A DNA stretch of 64,000 nt from Comamonas sp. SCN 67-35 (lineage in GTDB: Bacteria > Pseudomonadota > Gammaproteobacteria > Burkholderiales > Burkholderiaceae_C), in assembly GCA_001725255.1 (NCBI GenBank), contig MEFV01000009.1, positions 1-64,000 of the forward strand, written 5' to 3'. The translations under genes were made by a program, and so were the position numbers. This document shows, piece by piece, positions 16,687-25,665 of this stretch; within the stretch, counting starts at the first letter, position 1, and the number at the start of each line of letters is the position of its first letter. Below the pieces are notes generated by a model. That model saw nothing but the letters and a program-made list of their open reading frames with translations. It had not been told where the DNA came from and did not search any database.

Positions 16687-17021
16687 GCGAGAACCTTTCC
16701 CCCTTCGAGATCGAGCTGGCCGTCGAAAGCCTGGAAACCCCCGCACTCACCAAGGCTCACCTTGCCGAGATGCTGTTCGAGCAGATCGGGCTGAACAAAC
16801 GCGAAGCCAAGGAGATGGTGGACGCGTTCTTCGACCTCATCGTCACGAGCCTCACGCGTGGCGAGGATGTCAAGCTCTCCAACTTCGGCAATTTCCAGAT
16901 CCGCACCAAGGCGCCACGCCCGGGGCGCAACCCGCGCACGGGCGAAGTCATCCCCATCGAGGCACGGCGCGTGGTGACGTTTCATGCAAGCAACAAACTC
17001 AAGGAGCAGCTGCAGGAGTGA
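16683..17021 (+). CDS. ihfA: integration host factor alpha subunit
   Basis: 112 aa; [20 protein letters not shown] then the HU/IHF fold with [20 protein letters not shown] and [20 protein letters not shown]-alpha pairs with IHF-beta to bend DNA sharply at specific sites, helping recombination and sigma-54 promoters; the glnA promoter in this window is such a promoter. Position directly after pheT is conserved in proteobacteria and the ATGA overlap couples them. Confidence 0.96.
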   Translation: MSENLSPFEIELAVESLETPALTKAHLAEMLFEQIGLNKREAKEMVDAFFDLIVTSLTRGEDVKLSNFGNFQIRTKAPRPGRNPRTGEVIPIEARRVVTFHASNKLKEQLQE

Positions 17022-17107
17022 TCTCCAAATTTCCGCCATCGCTTCCCGCGCGTGCGTCGCTGCGGTAACCTGTGGCGTTTGGGGTGCATTTTCCAGATCC
17101 GACCGCC

Positions 17108-17503
17108 ATGAGTGCCCTGCTTCCCGCCATCCCCGCCAAACGCTATTTCACCATCGGTGAGGTGGCTGAGCTGTGCAGCGTCAAGGCTCACGTGCTCCGC
17201 TATTGGGAGCAAGAATTCACGCAGCTGCGCCCCATGAAGCGCCGCGGCAACCGGCGCTATTACCAGCACCACGAGGTTCTGATGATTCGCCGCATCCGCG
17301 AACTGCTGTATGAGCAGGGATTCACCATCAGCGGCGCGCGCAATCGGCTGCTGGAGTTAGGGCACGCTGGCGGCGAGGCCGATCTCGCCCACACCGCGCA
17401 CTCCGATGCGGCCGAAGCTGCCCAGGTGGCTGCGCCACCGCTGACGAGCGGCCAGCTGCGCTCAGAGCTCGAAGAAATCCGCGCGCTGCTGCTGAATGCC
17501 TGA
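17108..17503 (+). CDS. MerR-family transcriptional regulator
   Basis: 131 aa from MSALLPAIPAKRYFTIGEVA; an upstream in-frame start at 17072 is less likely. Winged-helix MerR domain at residues ~13-80: FTIGEVAELCSVKAHVLRYWEQEF, RRGNRRYYQHHEVLMI, then a short helical tail. No metal-binding Cys cluster is seen, so the inducer is unknown. This MerR next to ihfA and upstream of tRNA-Pro is a common arrangement in beta- and gammaproteobacteria. Confidence 0.9.
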   Translation: MSALLPAIPAKRYFTIGEVAELCSVKAHVLRYWEQEFTQLRPMKRRGNRRYYQHHEVLMIRRIRELLYEQGFTISGARNRLLELGHAGGEADLAHTAHSDAAEAAQVAAPPLTSGQLRSELEEIRALLLNA

Positions 17504-17527
17504 CAAGCGCGCTACAATCGACCGCTT

Positions 17528-17604
17528 CGGCGTGTAGCGCAGCCTGGTAGCGCACTTGCATGGGGTGCAAGGGGTCGCGAGTTCGAATCCCGCCACGCCG
17601 ACCA
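17528..17604 (+). tRNA. tRNA-Pro(GGG)
   Basis: 77-nt cloverleaf with encoded CCA. Acceptor CGGCGTG/CACGCCG; D-arm AGCGCAGCCTGGTAGCGCA; anticodon arm CTTGC-ATGGGGT-GCAAG gives anticodon GGG; T-arm GCGAGTTCGAATCCCGC. Confidence 0.95.
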
Positions 17605-17612
17605 ATAACGAC

Positions 17613-17648
17613 AAGGGCTCCTAGCCATCAAGTTAGGGGCCCTTTTCT
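17613..17648 (+). terminator. terminator after tRNA-Pro
   Basis: AAGGGCTCCTA (17613-17623) pairs with TAGGGGCCCTT (17634-17644), one mismatch, loop of 10, followed by TTCTTC. It separates tRNA-Pro from mgtA. Confidence 0.75.
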
Positions 17649-17806
17649 TCGCCTCGGAGTCACGACATGCCGACATTTCGCCAGAAATTTCAAGCGCGTA
17701 CACGGGCGACCAGGCGCTGCTGAAGCACCGCTCCTCAAACACCGACAGCCCCCGCCACTGCCGTTCTGCGGCATCGGGCACATTGCCTTTCCCCCGTGGA
17801 GAAACC

Positions 17807-20521
17807 ATGCTCCTGAACGCACTCCGGGAATTTTTCGCGGGCTTTTTGCGCACGCGTCACATCACGCGTCATTTCCGGCGCCTGGCGCTGCTGGAGACGT
17901 TGACGCGCGCCAACGTCAACCGTGAACCGCCCGCCGGGCTGGGACAGGCGCTGGTGTCAGCCGCGCGCAGTGACAGCGCCGAGCTGCTCGCCCAGCTGCA
18001 CAGTCGCGAAACAGGCCTGACCGACTCCGAAGCCGAGGCCGCGCGCGCAGTCCATGGCCGCAACGAAATCGAACAGGAAAAGCCGCTGCCCTGGCAGCAC
18101 CACCTCTGGCACTGCTATCGCAACCCGTTCAACCTGCTGCTGACCCTGCTGGCACTCGTCTCCTGGGCCACCGCCGACATGCAGGCCACCGGCGTCATCA
18201 TCACCATGGTGCTGATCTCGACGCTGCTGCGCTTCTGGCAGGAGGGCAAATCCAACCGCGCCGCCGACGCCCTCAAGACCATGGTGAGCAACACCACCAC
18301 GGTGCTGCGGCCCGATGATGCGGGCCATGCGCAGCGCGCGGAGCTGCCCATCCAGCAGCTGGTGCCGGGCGACGTGATCGCGCTCTCGGCCGGCGACATG
18401 ATTCCGGCCGACTGCCGGCTGCTGAGCACCAAGGACCTGTTCGTCGCGCAGGCGGCCATGACGGGCGAGTCCCTTCCCGTGGAAAAATTCGTCCGGCAGC
18501 GCGACCTTGAAACTGCGAACGCACTGGGGCTGGACAACATCGTCTTCATGGGCACCAACGTGATTTCGGGCGCCGCGCAGGCGCTCGTGCTCACCACGGG
18601 CAATGCCACCTACTTCGGCGCGCTGGCCGGCCGCATCGGCGCCAGCGAACGCGCCCCCACCTCGTTCCAGAACGGCGTGAACCGCGTCAGCTGGCTGCTG
18701 ATCCGCTTCATGCTGGTGATGGCGCCGGCCGTGCTCTTCATCAACGGCTTCACCAAAGGCGACTGGATGGAGGCGCTGCTGTTCGCGCTGTCGGTGGCCG
18801 TGGGACTCACGCCGGAAATGCTGCCGATGATCGTCACCTCCACGCTGGCCAAGGGCGCAGTGGTCCTCTCGCGCAAGAAAGTGATCGTCAAGCGCCTGGA
18901 TGCCATCCAGAATTTCGGCGCCATGGATGTGCTGTGCACCGACAAGACCGGCACGCTCACGCAGGACAAGATCTTTCTGGCCCGCCACGTGGACGTCTGG
19001 GGCGAGGAATCCGATGAGGTGCTGGAGCTGGCCTACCTCAACAGCTACTACCAGACGGGGCTGAAAAACCTGCTGGACGTGGCGGTGCTCGAGCACGCCG
19101 AGGTGCAGCGCGAGCTCGGACCTGCCGCCAACTACCGCAAGGTCGATGAAATTCCGTTCGACTTCAGCCGCCGCCGCATGTCCGTCGTGGTGGCCACGCA
19201 TGATGCGCGGCACCTCATGATCACCAAGGGCGCCGTCGAGGAAATTCTCTCCGTGTGCTCGCACGTGCGCCATGCGAGCGCGCAGGAAGAGCTCACGCCC
19301 GCGCTGCTTGAGCGCATCCGCGCCGTGACCGCCGCGCTCAACGAGGAGGGGCTGCGCGTCGTGGCCGTCGCCGCCAGGGAGCTCGCGCCCGAACGCGAGG
19401 TCTACGGCCTGGCGGACGAAAGCGAGCTCGTGCTGATTGGCTACGTCGCGTTCCTCGATCCGCCCAAGGAATCGACCGCGCCCGCGCTCAAGGCGCTGGC
19501 GGCGCACGGCATCGCCGTCAAGGTGCTGACCGGTGACAACGAGCGCGTCACCGCCAAGATCTGCCGCGAGGTCGGGCTGGTGCAGCAGGGCCTGCTGCTG
19601 GGCGACGACATCGAGCGCATGAACGACACCGAACTCGCCCACGCCGTGCAGGAGCACAACGTCTTCGCCCGCCTCACGCCCGCGCACAAGGAACGCATCG
19701 TGCACCAGCTCAAGGCGGCCGGTCACGTGGTGGGCTTCGTGGGCGACGGCATCAACGACGCACCGGCGCTGCGAGCGGCCGACATCGGCATTTCGGTGGA
19801 TACCGCCGTGGACATCGCCAAGGAAGCCGCCGACATCATCCTGCTGGAGAAGAGCCTGCTCGTGCTCGAGCAAGGCGTGCAGGAAGGCCGGCGCACCTTC
19901 GCCAACATGCTCAAGTACATCAAGATGACGGCGAGCTCGAACTTCGGCAACGTGTTTTCCGTGCTCATCGCCTCGGCCGCCCTGCCCTTTCTGCCGATGC
20001 TGCCCATCCAGCTGCTGGTGCTGAATCTGCTCTACGACATTTCGCAGATCGTGATTCCGTTCGACAACGTGGACGAGGACATGCTGAGCCGCCCCCAGCG
20101 CTGGCAGCCCGCGGAGATCGGCCGCTTCATGCTCTTCTTCGGGCCGCTGAGCTCGGTTTTCGACATCGTCACGTTCGCGATGATGTGGTACGTCTTTGGC
20201 GCGCGCACGTCGGAGCAGCAGACGCTGTTTCAGTCCGGCTGGTTCGTCGTGAGCCTGCTCACGCAGACGCTGATCGTGCACATGATCCGCACATCCAGGC
20301 TGCCCTTCGTGCAAAGCCGCGCGGCCAACTCGCTGCTGGTGATGACCGCCGTGATCATGGCCATCGGCCTGTTTCTGCCCGAGGGGCCGCTGGCCGAGCA
20401 CTTCAAGCTGCAGCCGCTGCCGTGGCTGTACTTCGTGCTGCTGCCGTTCATCGTGTTCGGCTATGTCGCTCTGACGCAAACGGTAAAGGGTTTTTACCGA
20501 CGCCGCTGGGGCTGGCAGTAA
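17807..20521 (+). CDS. mgtA: magnesium-translocating P-type ATPase
   Basis: 904 aa (E. coli MgtA 898). ATG at 17807 has GTGGAGAA upstream. P-type ATPase of the P3B group importing Mg2+ across the inner membrane with ATP. Visible: actuator MTGESLPVEK (~225), phosphorylation site LCTDKTGTLTQ (Asp ~387), hinge VGFVGDGINDAPAL (~645) and about ten membrane helices (e.g. NPFNLLLTLLALVSW and the C-terminal six). The 156-bp leader holds an 18-codon basic ORF (17667-17723) with GGAG upstream, possibly a regulatory leader; no known Mg sensor structure was recognised. Confidence 0.95.
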   Translation: MLLNALREFFAGFLRTRHITRHFRRLALLETLTRANVNREPPAGLGQALVSAARSDSAELLAQLHSRETGLTDSEAEAARAVHGRNEIEQEKPLPWQHHLWHCYRNPFNLLLTLLALVSWATADMQATGVIITMVLISTLLRFWQEGKSNRAADALKTMVSNTTTVLRPDDAGHAQRAELPIQQLVPGDVIALSAGDMIPADCRLLSTKDLFVAQAAMTGESLPVEKFVRQRDLETANALGLDNIVFMGTNVISGAAQALVLTTGNATYFGALAGRIGASERAPTSFQNGVNRVSWLLIRFMLVMAPAVLFINGFTKGDWMEALLFALSVAVGLTPEMLPMIVTSTLAKGAVVLSRKKVIVKRLDAIQNFGAMDVLCTDKTGTLTQDKIFLARHVDVWGEESDEVLELAYLNSYYQTGLKNLLDVAVLEHAEVQRELGPAANYRKVDEIPFDFSRRRMSVVVATHDARHLMITKGAVEEILSVCSHVRHASAQEELTPALLERIRAVTAALNEEGLRVVAVAARELAPEREVYGLADESELVLIGYVAFLDPPKESTAPALKALAAHGIAVKVLTGDNERVTAKICREVGLVQQGLLLGDDIERMNDTELAHAVQEHNVFARLTPAHKERIVHQLKAAGHVVGFVGDGINDAPALRAADIGISVDTAVDIAKEAADIILLEKSLLVLEQGVQEGRRTFANMLKYIKMTASSNFGNVFSVLIASAALPFLPMLPIQLLVLNLLYDISQIVIPFDNVDEDMLSRPQRWQPAEIGRFMLFFGPLSSVFDIVTFAMMWYVFGARTSEQQTLFQSGWFVVSLLTQTLIVHMIRTSRLPFVQSRAANSLLVMTAVIMAIGLFLPEGPLAEHFKLQPLPWLYFVLLPFIVFGYVALTQTVKGFYRRRWGWQ

Positions 20522-20604
20522 ATCGCATCCGGGGACCAACGCTCTAGAATCTGTTGCACTGCAGAATGCCTGGCGAAATGAATGTTCGCCACAAGGAGAC
20601 CACC

Positions 20605-21144
20605 GTGCCAGACAATAGTTCGACCCCACAGGCGCAGGCGCCGCAGCGCGTCATCAAGAAGTACCCCAACCGGCGCCTGTACGACACCTCCACCTCCACC
20701 TACATCACGCTCGCGCAAGTGCGCCAGCTCGTGATCGACGGCGCCGACGTGCGGGTGCGCGACGCCAAGTCGGGCGAGGACCTCACGCGTGCCATCCTGC
20801 TGCAGATCATCCTGGAAGAGGAGGCGGGCGGCGCGCCCATGTTTAGCGAGGCGGCACTGGCCAACATCATCCGTTTCTACGGGCACGCGATGCAGGGATT
20901 CATGGGCGCCTACATCGAGAAGAACGTGCAGATGTTCACCGAAGTGCAAGCGCGCCTCGCCGATCAGGCCAAGACCATCACGCCCGAAATGTGGAACCAG
21001 TTCATGAACCTGCAGTCGCCCATGATGCAGAACCTCATGGGCAGCTACATCGAGCAATCGCACAGCGTGTTCCAGCACATGCAGGAGCAGGTGAACAAAC
21101 AGACGGAGCAGATGTTGGGGGCCTTTGGCCTCAACAAACGCTGA
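20605..21144 (+). CDS. phaR: polyhydroxyalkanoate synthesis repressor PhaR
   Basis: 179 aa from the GTG at 20605, which has AAGGAG six bases upstream; earlier in-frame codons lack one. PHB accumulation regulator N-domain (~12-75: RVIKKYPNRRLYDTSTSTYI, VIDGADVRVRDAKSGEDLTR) followed by the PHB_acc repeat region (~80-125) and a helical C-terminus. PhaR senses PHA granules and represses phasin and PHA genes. No phaC/phaA/phaB lies adjacent, so it acts in trans. TAGAAT at 20545-20550 may be its -10 box. Confidence 0.93.
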   Translation: MPDNSSTPQAQAPQRVIKKYPNRRLYDTSTSTYITLAQVRQLVIDGADVRVRDAKSGEDLTRAILLQIILEEEAGGAPMFSEAALANIIRFYGHAMQGFMGAYIEKNVQMFTEVQARLADQAKTITPEMWNQFMNLQSPMMQNLMGSYIEQSHSVFQHMQEQVNKQTEQMLGAFGLNKR

Positions 21145-21257
21145 ACCGACGCGCGGGCGCGATTCCTTCCCCATCCCCAAAAAAAGCAGGTTCACCATGC
21201 TGACAACGTGATGGTGTTACCCTTTTCGCTGTTCCGAATCCACCGGGAAGCACCACC

Positions 21258-23402
21258 ATGAACCGAGTCGAGACCACCGTGCTCGCCGCGGCGCGGAGCC
21301 CGTTCGCGCTGGCTCGCCGCCTTTCATTGAACGCCACCAGCCCCCAGGCGTTTCGCGAGGCGTTGCGTGCCTACTTCATTGAAACCTTCGACGCCACCGA
21401 ATCCCTCTTTCGCACGCTGGCCTGCGACGAAGCCTGGTACCGGCGGCCGATCACGCTGCGCCACCCGCTGATCTTCTATTACGGGCATGTGGCCACCTTC
21501 TTCGTCAACAAGCTCACGCTCACGCGCCTGATCAGCCGGCGCATCGACCCCCATCTGGAGTCGATCTTCGCCGTGGGCGTGGACGAGATGAGCTGGGACG
21601 ATCTCGACGACGCGCACTACGACTGGCCCAGCGTGCAAAAGGTGCAGGCCTATCGCGACCAGGTGCGCGCCATGGTGCTGGACCTGATCGACCACGCCCC
21701 GCTCAGCCTGCCCGTCCATTGGGACAACCCGTGGTGGGCCATCGTCATGGGGGTGGAGCACGAGCGCATTCACATCGAGACGTCTTCCGTTCTCATTCGC
21801 CAGCAGAAACTCGAGTGGGTGCAATCACAGCCCGACTGGCCCATCTGCCCGGACAGCGGCCCCGCGCCGCAAAACAGCCTCGTCGAGGTGCCTCAGGGCC
21901 ACGTGAGGCTGGGCAAACCGCTTGACAGCGAGCGCTACGGCTGGGACAACGAATACGGCCATCACGAAGCCGACGTGCCAGGCTTTGAAGCCAGCCGCCT
22001 GCTCGTGAGCAACGGCGAATTCCACGCCTTCGTGAAGGCCGGCGGCTACGCCAATGATGCCTTCTGGGATGACGAGGGCCGGCGCTGGCGCGACTTCGCC
22101 AGGGCCGAGCACCCCACGTTCTGGCTGCGCAGGGGCGGGAGCTGGTTTCTGCGGCTCATGACACAGGAAGTCCCCATGCCCTGGAACTGGCCCGTGGAGG
22201 TCAACTGCCTGGAAGCGCGCGCATTCTGCCGCTGGAAATCACAGGAATGCGGCCAGAGCGTGCGCCTGCCCACCGAAGACGAATGGCAGCGCATCCTCGC
22301 GACGAGCGACTGGCAACTGAGCGAAGCGAAGCCGGCCAACGCCAACCTGTACCTGGAGCACTGGGCCTCGTCGTGCCCGGTGGACCGTTTCGGGCACGGA
22401 CCGTTTTGCGACGCGGTCGGCAACGTCTGGCAGTGGACCGAGACGCCCACCTACCCCTTCGAGGGTTTCGAGACGCATCCGATCTACGACGATTTCACGA
22501 CACCCACGTTCGACGACCGGCACAACCTCATCAAGGGCGGCTCCTGGGTATCCACCGGCAACGAAGCCGAGCCCGAATCGCGCTACGCCTTCCGGCGCCA
22601 CTTCTTCCAGCACGCGGGCTTTCGCTACGTGCTGACGGACACGCCGGTGGCATCGCAGACTTCACGCTACGAAGCCGATGAACTCGTGACGCAGTACATG
22701 GAATTTCACTATGGCGCCGAGTACTGGGACGTGCCCAACTTTCCCAGGGCACTGGCCCGACTGGCTGTCGATGCCGTGGGCCACGGCCCGCATCGCCGTG
22801 CCATGGACCTGGGCTGCGCCGTGGGCCGCGCCGTGTTCGAGCTGGCCCGGCACTTCGACGAGGTGGTGGGCGTGGATTTCTCCGCACGTTTCATCGACCA
22901 GGGCGTGGCGCTGGCGCGTGGAGACACCGTGCGCTACACCGTGGCCGAAGAAGGCGAGCTCGTGCAATACAAGGCCGCGAAGCTGGCCGATCTGGGCCTG
23001 AGCGACACGGCCGCGCGCGTGCAGTTCTGGCAGGGCGATGCCTGCAATCTCAAGCCCCAGTTCACGGGCTACGACCTGATCCTGGCGGCCAACCTGATCG
23101 ATCGGCTCTACGACCCGGCGCGTTTCCTGCACGGGGTGCACGAGCGGCTGAACATGGGCGGCACGCTCGTGATCGCCTCCCCCTACACCTGGCTGGTCGA
23201 ACACACCCCACGCGACAAATGGCTGGGCGGCTTCAAGAAGGACGGCGAGAGCTGGCGCACGCTCGATGCCCTCAAGGCACTGCTGGGCACGCACTTCCAG
23301 ATGGTCGGCCAGCCGCGCGAGCTACCCTTCGTGATCCGCGAAACCCAGCACAAATTCCAGCACACACTTTCGGAAGTCACGGTCTGGAAGCGCACACACT
23401 GA
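21258..23402 (+). CDS. ovoA: OvoA: 5-histidylcysteine sulfoxide synthase fused to mercaptohistidine methyltransferase
   Basis: 714 aa, full OvoA length. The iron enzyme joins histidine and cysteine at the imidazole C5 position using O2, the first step to the antioxidant ovothiol. DinB-like N-terminus (~25-200) carries HPLIFYYGH and the iron-binding H-x3-H-x-E motif (EHERIHIE: His168, His172, Glu174). The FGE/sulfatase-modifying fold follows (~210-475: VEVPQGHVRLG, GNVWQWTETPTYPFEGFETH, GGSWVSTGNEAEPESRYAFRR). A class I methyltransferase (~490-714) shows DLGCAVGRAVFELARHF and GVDFSARFID. No ovoB-like PLP sulfoxide lyase is adjacent. Confidence 0.9.
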   Translation: MNRVETTVLAAARSPFALARRLSLNATSPQAFREALRAYFIETFDATESLFRTLACDEAWYRRPITLRHPLIFYYGHVATFFVNKLTLTRLISRRIDPHLESIFAVGVDEMSWDDLDDAHYDWPSVQKVQAYRDQVRAMVLDLIDHAPLSLPVHWDNPWWAIVMGVEHERIHIETSSVLIRQQKLEWVQSQPDWPICPDSGPAPQNSLVEVPQGHVRLGKPLDSERYGWDNEYGHHEADVPGFEASRLLVSNGEFHAFVKAGGYANDAFWDDEGRRWRDFARAEHPTFWLRRGGSWFLRLMTQEVPMPWNWPVEVNCLEARAFCRWKSQECGQSVRLPTEDEWQRILATSDWQLSEAKPANANLYLEHWASSCPVDRFGHGPFCDAVGNVWQWTETPTYPFEGFETHPIYDDFTTPTFDDRHNLIKGGSWVSTGNEAEPESRYAFRRHFFQHAGFRYVLTDTPVASQTSRYEADELVTQYMEFHYGAEYWDVPNFPRALARLAVDAVGHGPHRRAMDLGCAVGRAVFELARHFDEVVGVDFSARFIDQGVALARGDTVRYTVAEEGELVQYKAAKLADLGLSDTAARVQFWQGDACNLKPQFTGYDLILAANLIDRLYDPARFLHGVHERLNMGGTLVIASPYTWLVEHTPRDKWLGGFKKDGESWRTLDALKALLGTHFQMVGQPRELPFVIRETQHKFQHTLSEVTVWKRTH

Positions 23403-23438
23403 ACCTGTACCGGGCGGCCCACCGCCCATTTCACCACG

Positions 23439-24473
23439 ATGCATCGCACTCCCTTGCACACCCGGATGTCATGGGTCGCCATGGCGGCCTTTTCAACAGT
23501 CTGCCTGCTGCCCGCGGCACAGGCCAACGTGGCCGAGGCTTCGGCGCCCGCGGTACGCGAATTCAGCGCCCCGGCCCCCCTGGCGCAGGATCTGCGCTAC
23601 AGGATGGTGTCTCCCACGGTACGCGAGTTGCAGATCCGCCTGCGCCACGCGAAATACCTCGCCACCTATGACGCGCACGACAAGTACGACGGCAAGACGC
23701 GTGCCGCCGTCGAAAAATTCCAGCGCGACAGCGCGCTGCCCGTCACGGGCATCGTGAACCAGGCCACCTGGGATCGGCTGCGGCAACAATCGCATGAGCC
23801 CACCCAGGCCGAACTGGGCAATACCGACGTCGGCCCGTGGTTCACCGGGCCGAAACACCCGGCCTTCGTCATGGAGCTTCAGTCGCGCCTGAAGCAGGCA
23901 GGCACGTATTCGGGCGCGATCGATGGCGAACTCAACGACGCCACACGGCAGGCGGTGGCATCGTATCGCGCGCGCATTGGCCTGCCCGCCGCGGACGTCA
24001 TGGATGAGCGCACCTGGGCGCGTCTCATGCCCGCCACACGCAATCCCAGCTACAGGCAGCTTTTCAACGCTCCGCCGCAAAGCACGGCGACCCAGACGCT
24101 CGATCCGCGCTGCGCCAGCGGCAAGGTGGTGTGCATCTCCAAGGCGCAAAAGAAACTCTCTTACGTCGTGGATGGCGATATCAAGTTCACGCGCGAGGCG
24201 CGCTTTTCCAGGCCGGGCTGGGACAGCCCGGAAGGGGACTTCCGCATCTGGTACATGAACAAGGATACGGTGTCCTCGATCTTCGGTGAACGCACACCCA
24301 TGCCCTACGCCATTTTTTACCATGGCAACGTCGCCATCCACTTCTCCGACGACTTTGCCGACAACGGCTACGCCAGCGGCTCGCACGGCTGCAGCCAGAT
24401 CCGCGACTACCAGGCGGCCAAATGGCTCTATGAGCAGGTGAAGGTGGGCGACCGCGTCGTGGTCTACCAATGA
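23439..24473 (+). CDS. exported L,D-transpeptidase with peptidoglycan-binding repeats
   Basis: 344 aa. An N-terminal signal peptide (~10-30, WVAMAAFSTVCLLPAAQA) exports it to the periplasm. Two peptidoglycan-binding type-1 repeats follow (~48-115: VRELQIRLRHAKYL, DGKTRAAVEKFQ; ~135-190: VMELQSRLKQAG, DATRQAVASYRAR). The C-terminal YkuD catalytic domain (~220-344) has HGNVAIHF and the active-site motif SHGCSQIRD with Cys318. Such enzymes form 3-3 cross-links or attach lipoproteins to peptidoglycan. It begins 36 bp after ovoA and could be read from the same transcript. Confidence 0.9.
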   Translation: MHRTPLHTRMSWVAMAAFSTVCLLPAAQANVAEASAPAVREFSAPAPLAQDLRYRMVSPTVRELQIRLRHAKYLATYDAHDKYDGKTRAAVEKFQRDSALPVTGIVNQATWDRLRQQSHEPTQAELGNTDVGPWFTGPKHPAFVMELQSRLKQAGTYSGAIDGELNDATRQAVASYRARIGLPAADVMDERTWARLMPATRNPSYRQLFNAPPQSTATQTLDPRCASGKVVCISKAQKKLSYVVDGDIKFTREARFSRPGWDSPEGDFRIWYMNKDTVSSIFGERTPMPYAIFYHGNVAIHFSDDFADNGYASGSHGCSQIRDYQAAKWLYEQVKVGDRVVVYQ

Positions 24474-24568
24474 GCCACTAAATCGACCCGCCAGCGCAGA
24501 CAAGGACACGGGGCCAGCAGAAATCGGGCGCGCGCAGTAACCTCCACTTCGACGTATGGAGGTGGATC

Positions 24569-25648
24569 ATGGCTGACAAATCGTTTGAAGACCGCGCCAC
24601 CGGCGCGCTCATGGGCGCGCTGATCGGCGAGGCGCTGGCGGTGGGGCCGCACTGGTATTACGATCTGGACGAGTTGCACGCTGCCCACGGGCCGTGGATC
24701 AGCGACTACACCACGCCCAGGCCCGGGCGCTACCACGACGGACTCAAGGCCGGCGAATCTTCGCAGGCCGGGCTGCTGCTGGAGCTCACGATGCGCTCGC
24801 TGGCCGAGCGCGGGCACTACGACGAAGCCGATTTCTGCGCGCGGCTCGACCGCGACTTCTTCCCGCAGATCGACGGCACCCCGAACAACGGCCCCGGCGG
24901 CTACACCAGCCAGTCGATGCGCGAGGCCTGGCGCCTGCGCGTCACATTCGGCAAGCCCTGGGGCGAGGTCGGCGGCTGGGCCGACGACACCGAGGCGGCC
25001 GAGCGCACGCTCGCCATCGCGGTGCGCGATGCGCGCGACCCGCTGGCGCTGGCCACGCACGTCAGCAGCAATACCGCGCTCACGCAGATCGACGACGTGG
25101 TGGGTGCGATGACCACGGCCTACGGCCTTGCGCTCGGCCAGCTCGTGCAGGGTGAGCGCTTCGACGGCTCGATCAGCGGCAAACTGCTCGCGCTCGTGCG
25201 CAGCGGCAAGCTGCCGTTTCACAGCGTGACCACCGCCGCGCAGGACGCCGTGCCGCCCGGCCCCGAAAAGCCGCGCAAGGCCGGGCAGTTTTCCTCGCCC
25301 GACGCGCTGATCGGCATGGGCCACATCGCCGCCGCCGCGCTCGACCCCGCCATACGCATCGAACCCGCATGGAAGGTCTCGCAGGTCTACGGCATGCCCT
25401 GCGCCGTGTATCACCAGTTTCCGGCGGTCTATCACCTCACCGCGCGGTTCGCGGACGACTTCGAATCGGCGGTGCTGCACGCGGTCAACGGCGGCGGACA
25501 GAACCAGGCGCGCGCCATGCTCACGGGCGCGCTCGTCGGCGCCATGGTGGGGCTCAAGGGCATACCCGAGCGTTTCGTCACGGGGCTGGACCGGCACGAG
25601 GAGCGGCTCGCGCTCGCCCGCGCCATCGCCACGCAGGCAGCGCAGTAG
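24569..25648 (+). CDS. ADP-ribosylglycohydrolase-fold protein lacking canonical metal ligands
   Basis: 359 aa; ATG preceded by GGAGGTGGATC. The all-helical DraG/ARH/crystallin-J1 fold is suggested by ATGALMGALIGEALAVGPHW at the start and MLTGALVGAMVGLKGIPERF near the end. Family members remove ADP-ribose using two Mg ions held by DDT and DTD motifs. Here the first motif position reads AGESSQ (61-66) and the last GGGQNQ (308-313). A different DDT occurs at ~138 (WADDTEAAE). It may be a non-hydrolytic relative or use another chemistry. It is followed 17 bp later by a flavin reductase gene, a likely partner. Confidence 0.75.
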   Translation: MADKSFEDRATGALMGALIGEALAVGPHWYYDLDELHAAHGPWISDYTTPRPGRYHDGLKAGESSQAGLLLELTMRSLAERGHYDEADFCARLDRDFFPQIDGTPNNGPGGYTSQSMREAWRLRVTFGKPWGEVGGWADDTEAAERTLAIAVRDARDPLALATHVSSNTALTQIDDVVGAMTTAYGLALGQLVQGERFDGSISGKLLALVRSGKLPFHSVTTAAQDAVPPGPEKPRKAGQFSSPDALIGMGHIAAAALDPAIRIEPAWKVSQVYGMPCAVYHQFPAVYHLTARFADDFESAVLHAVNGGGQNQARAMLTGALVGAMVGLKGIPERFVTGLDRHEERLALARAIATQAAQ

Positions 25649-25665
25649 GCCGCGGGAGGAAAACC

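Noticed and set aside
14233-16746. 837-codon minus-strand frame opposite pheT
   Set aside because: Shadow of pheT; no recognisable domain.
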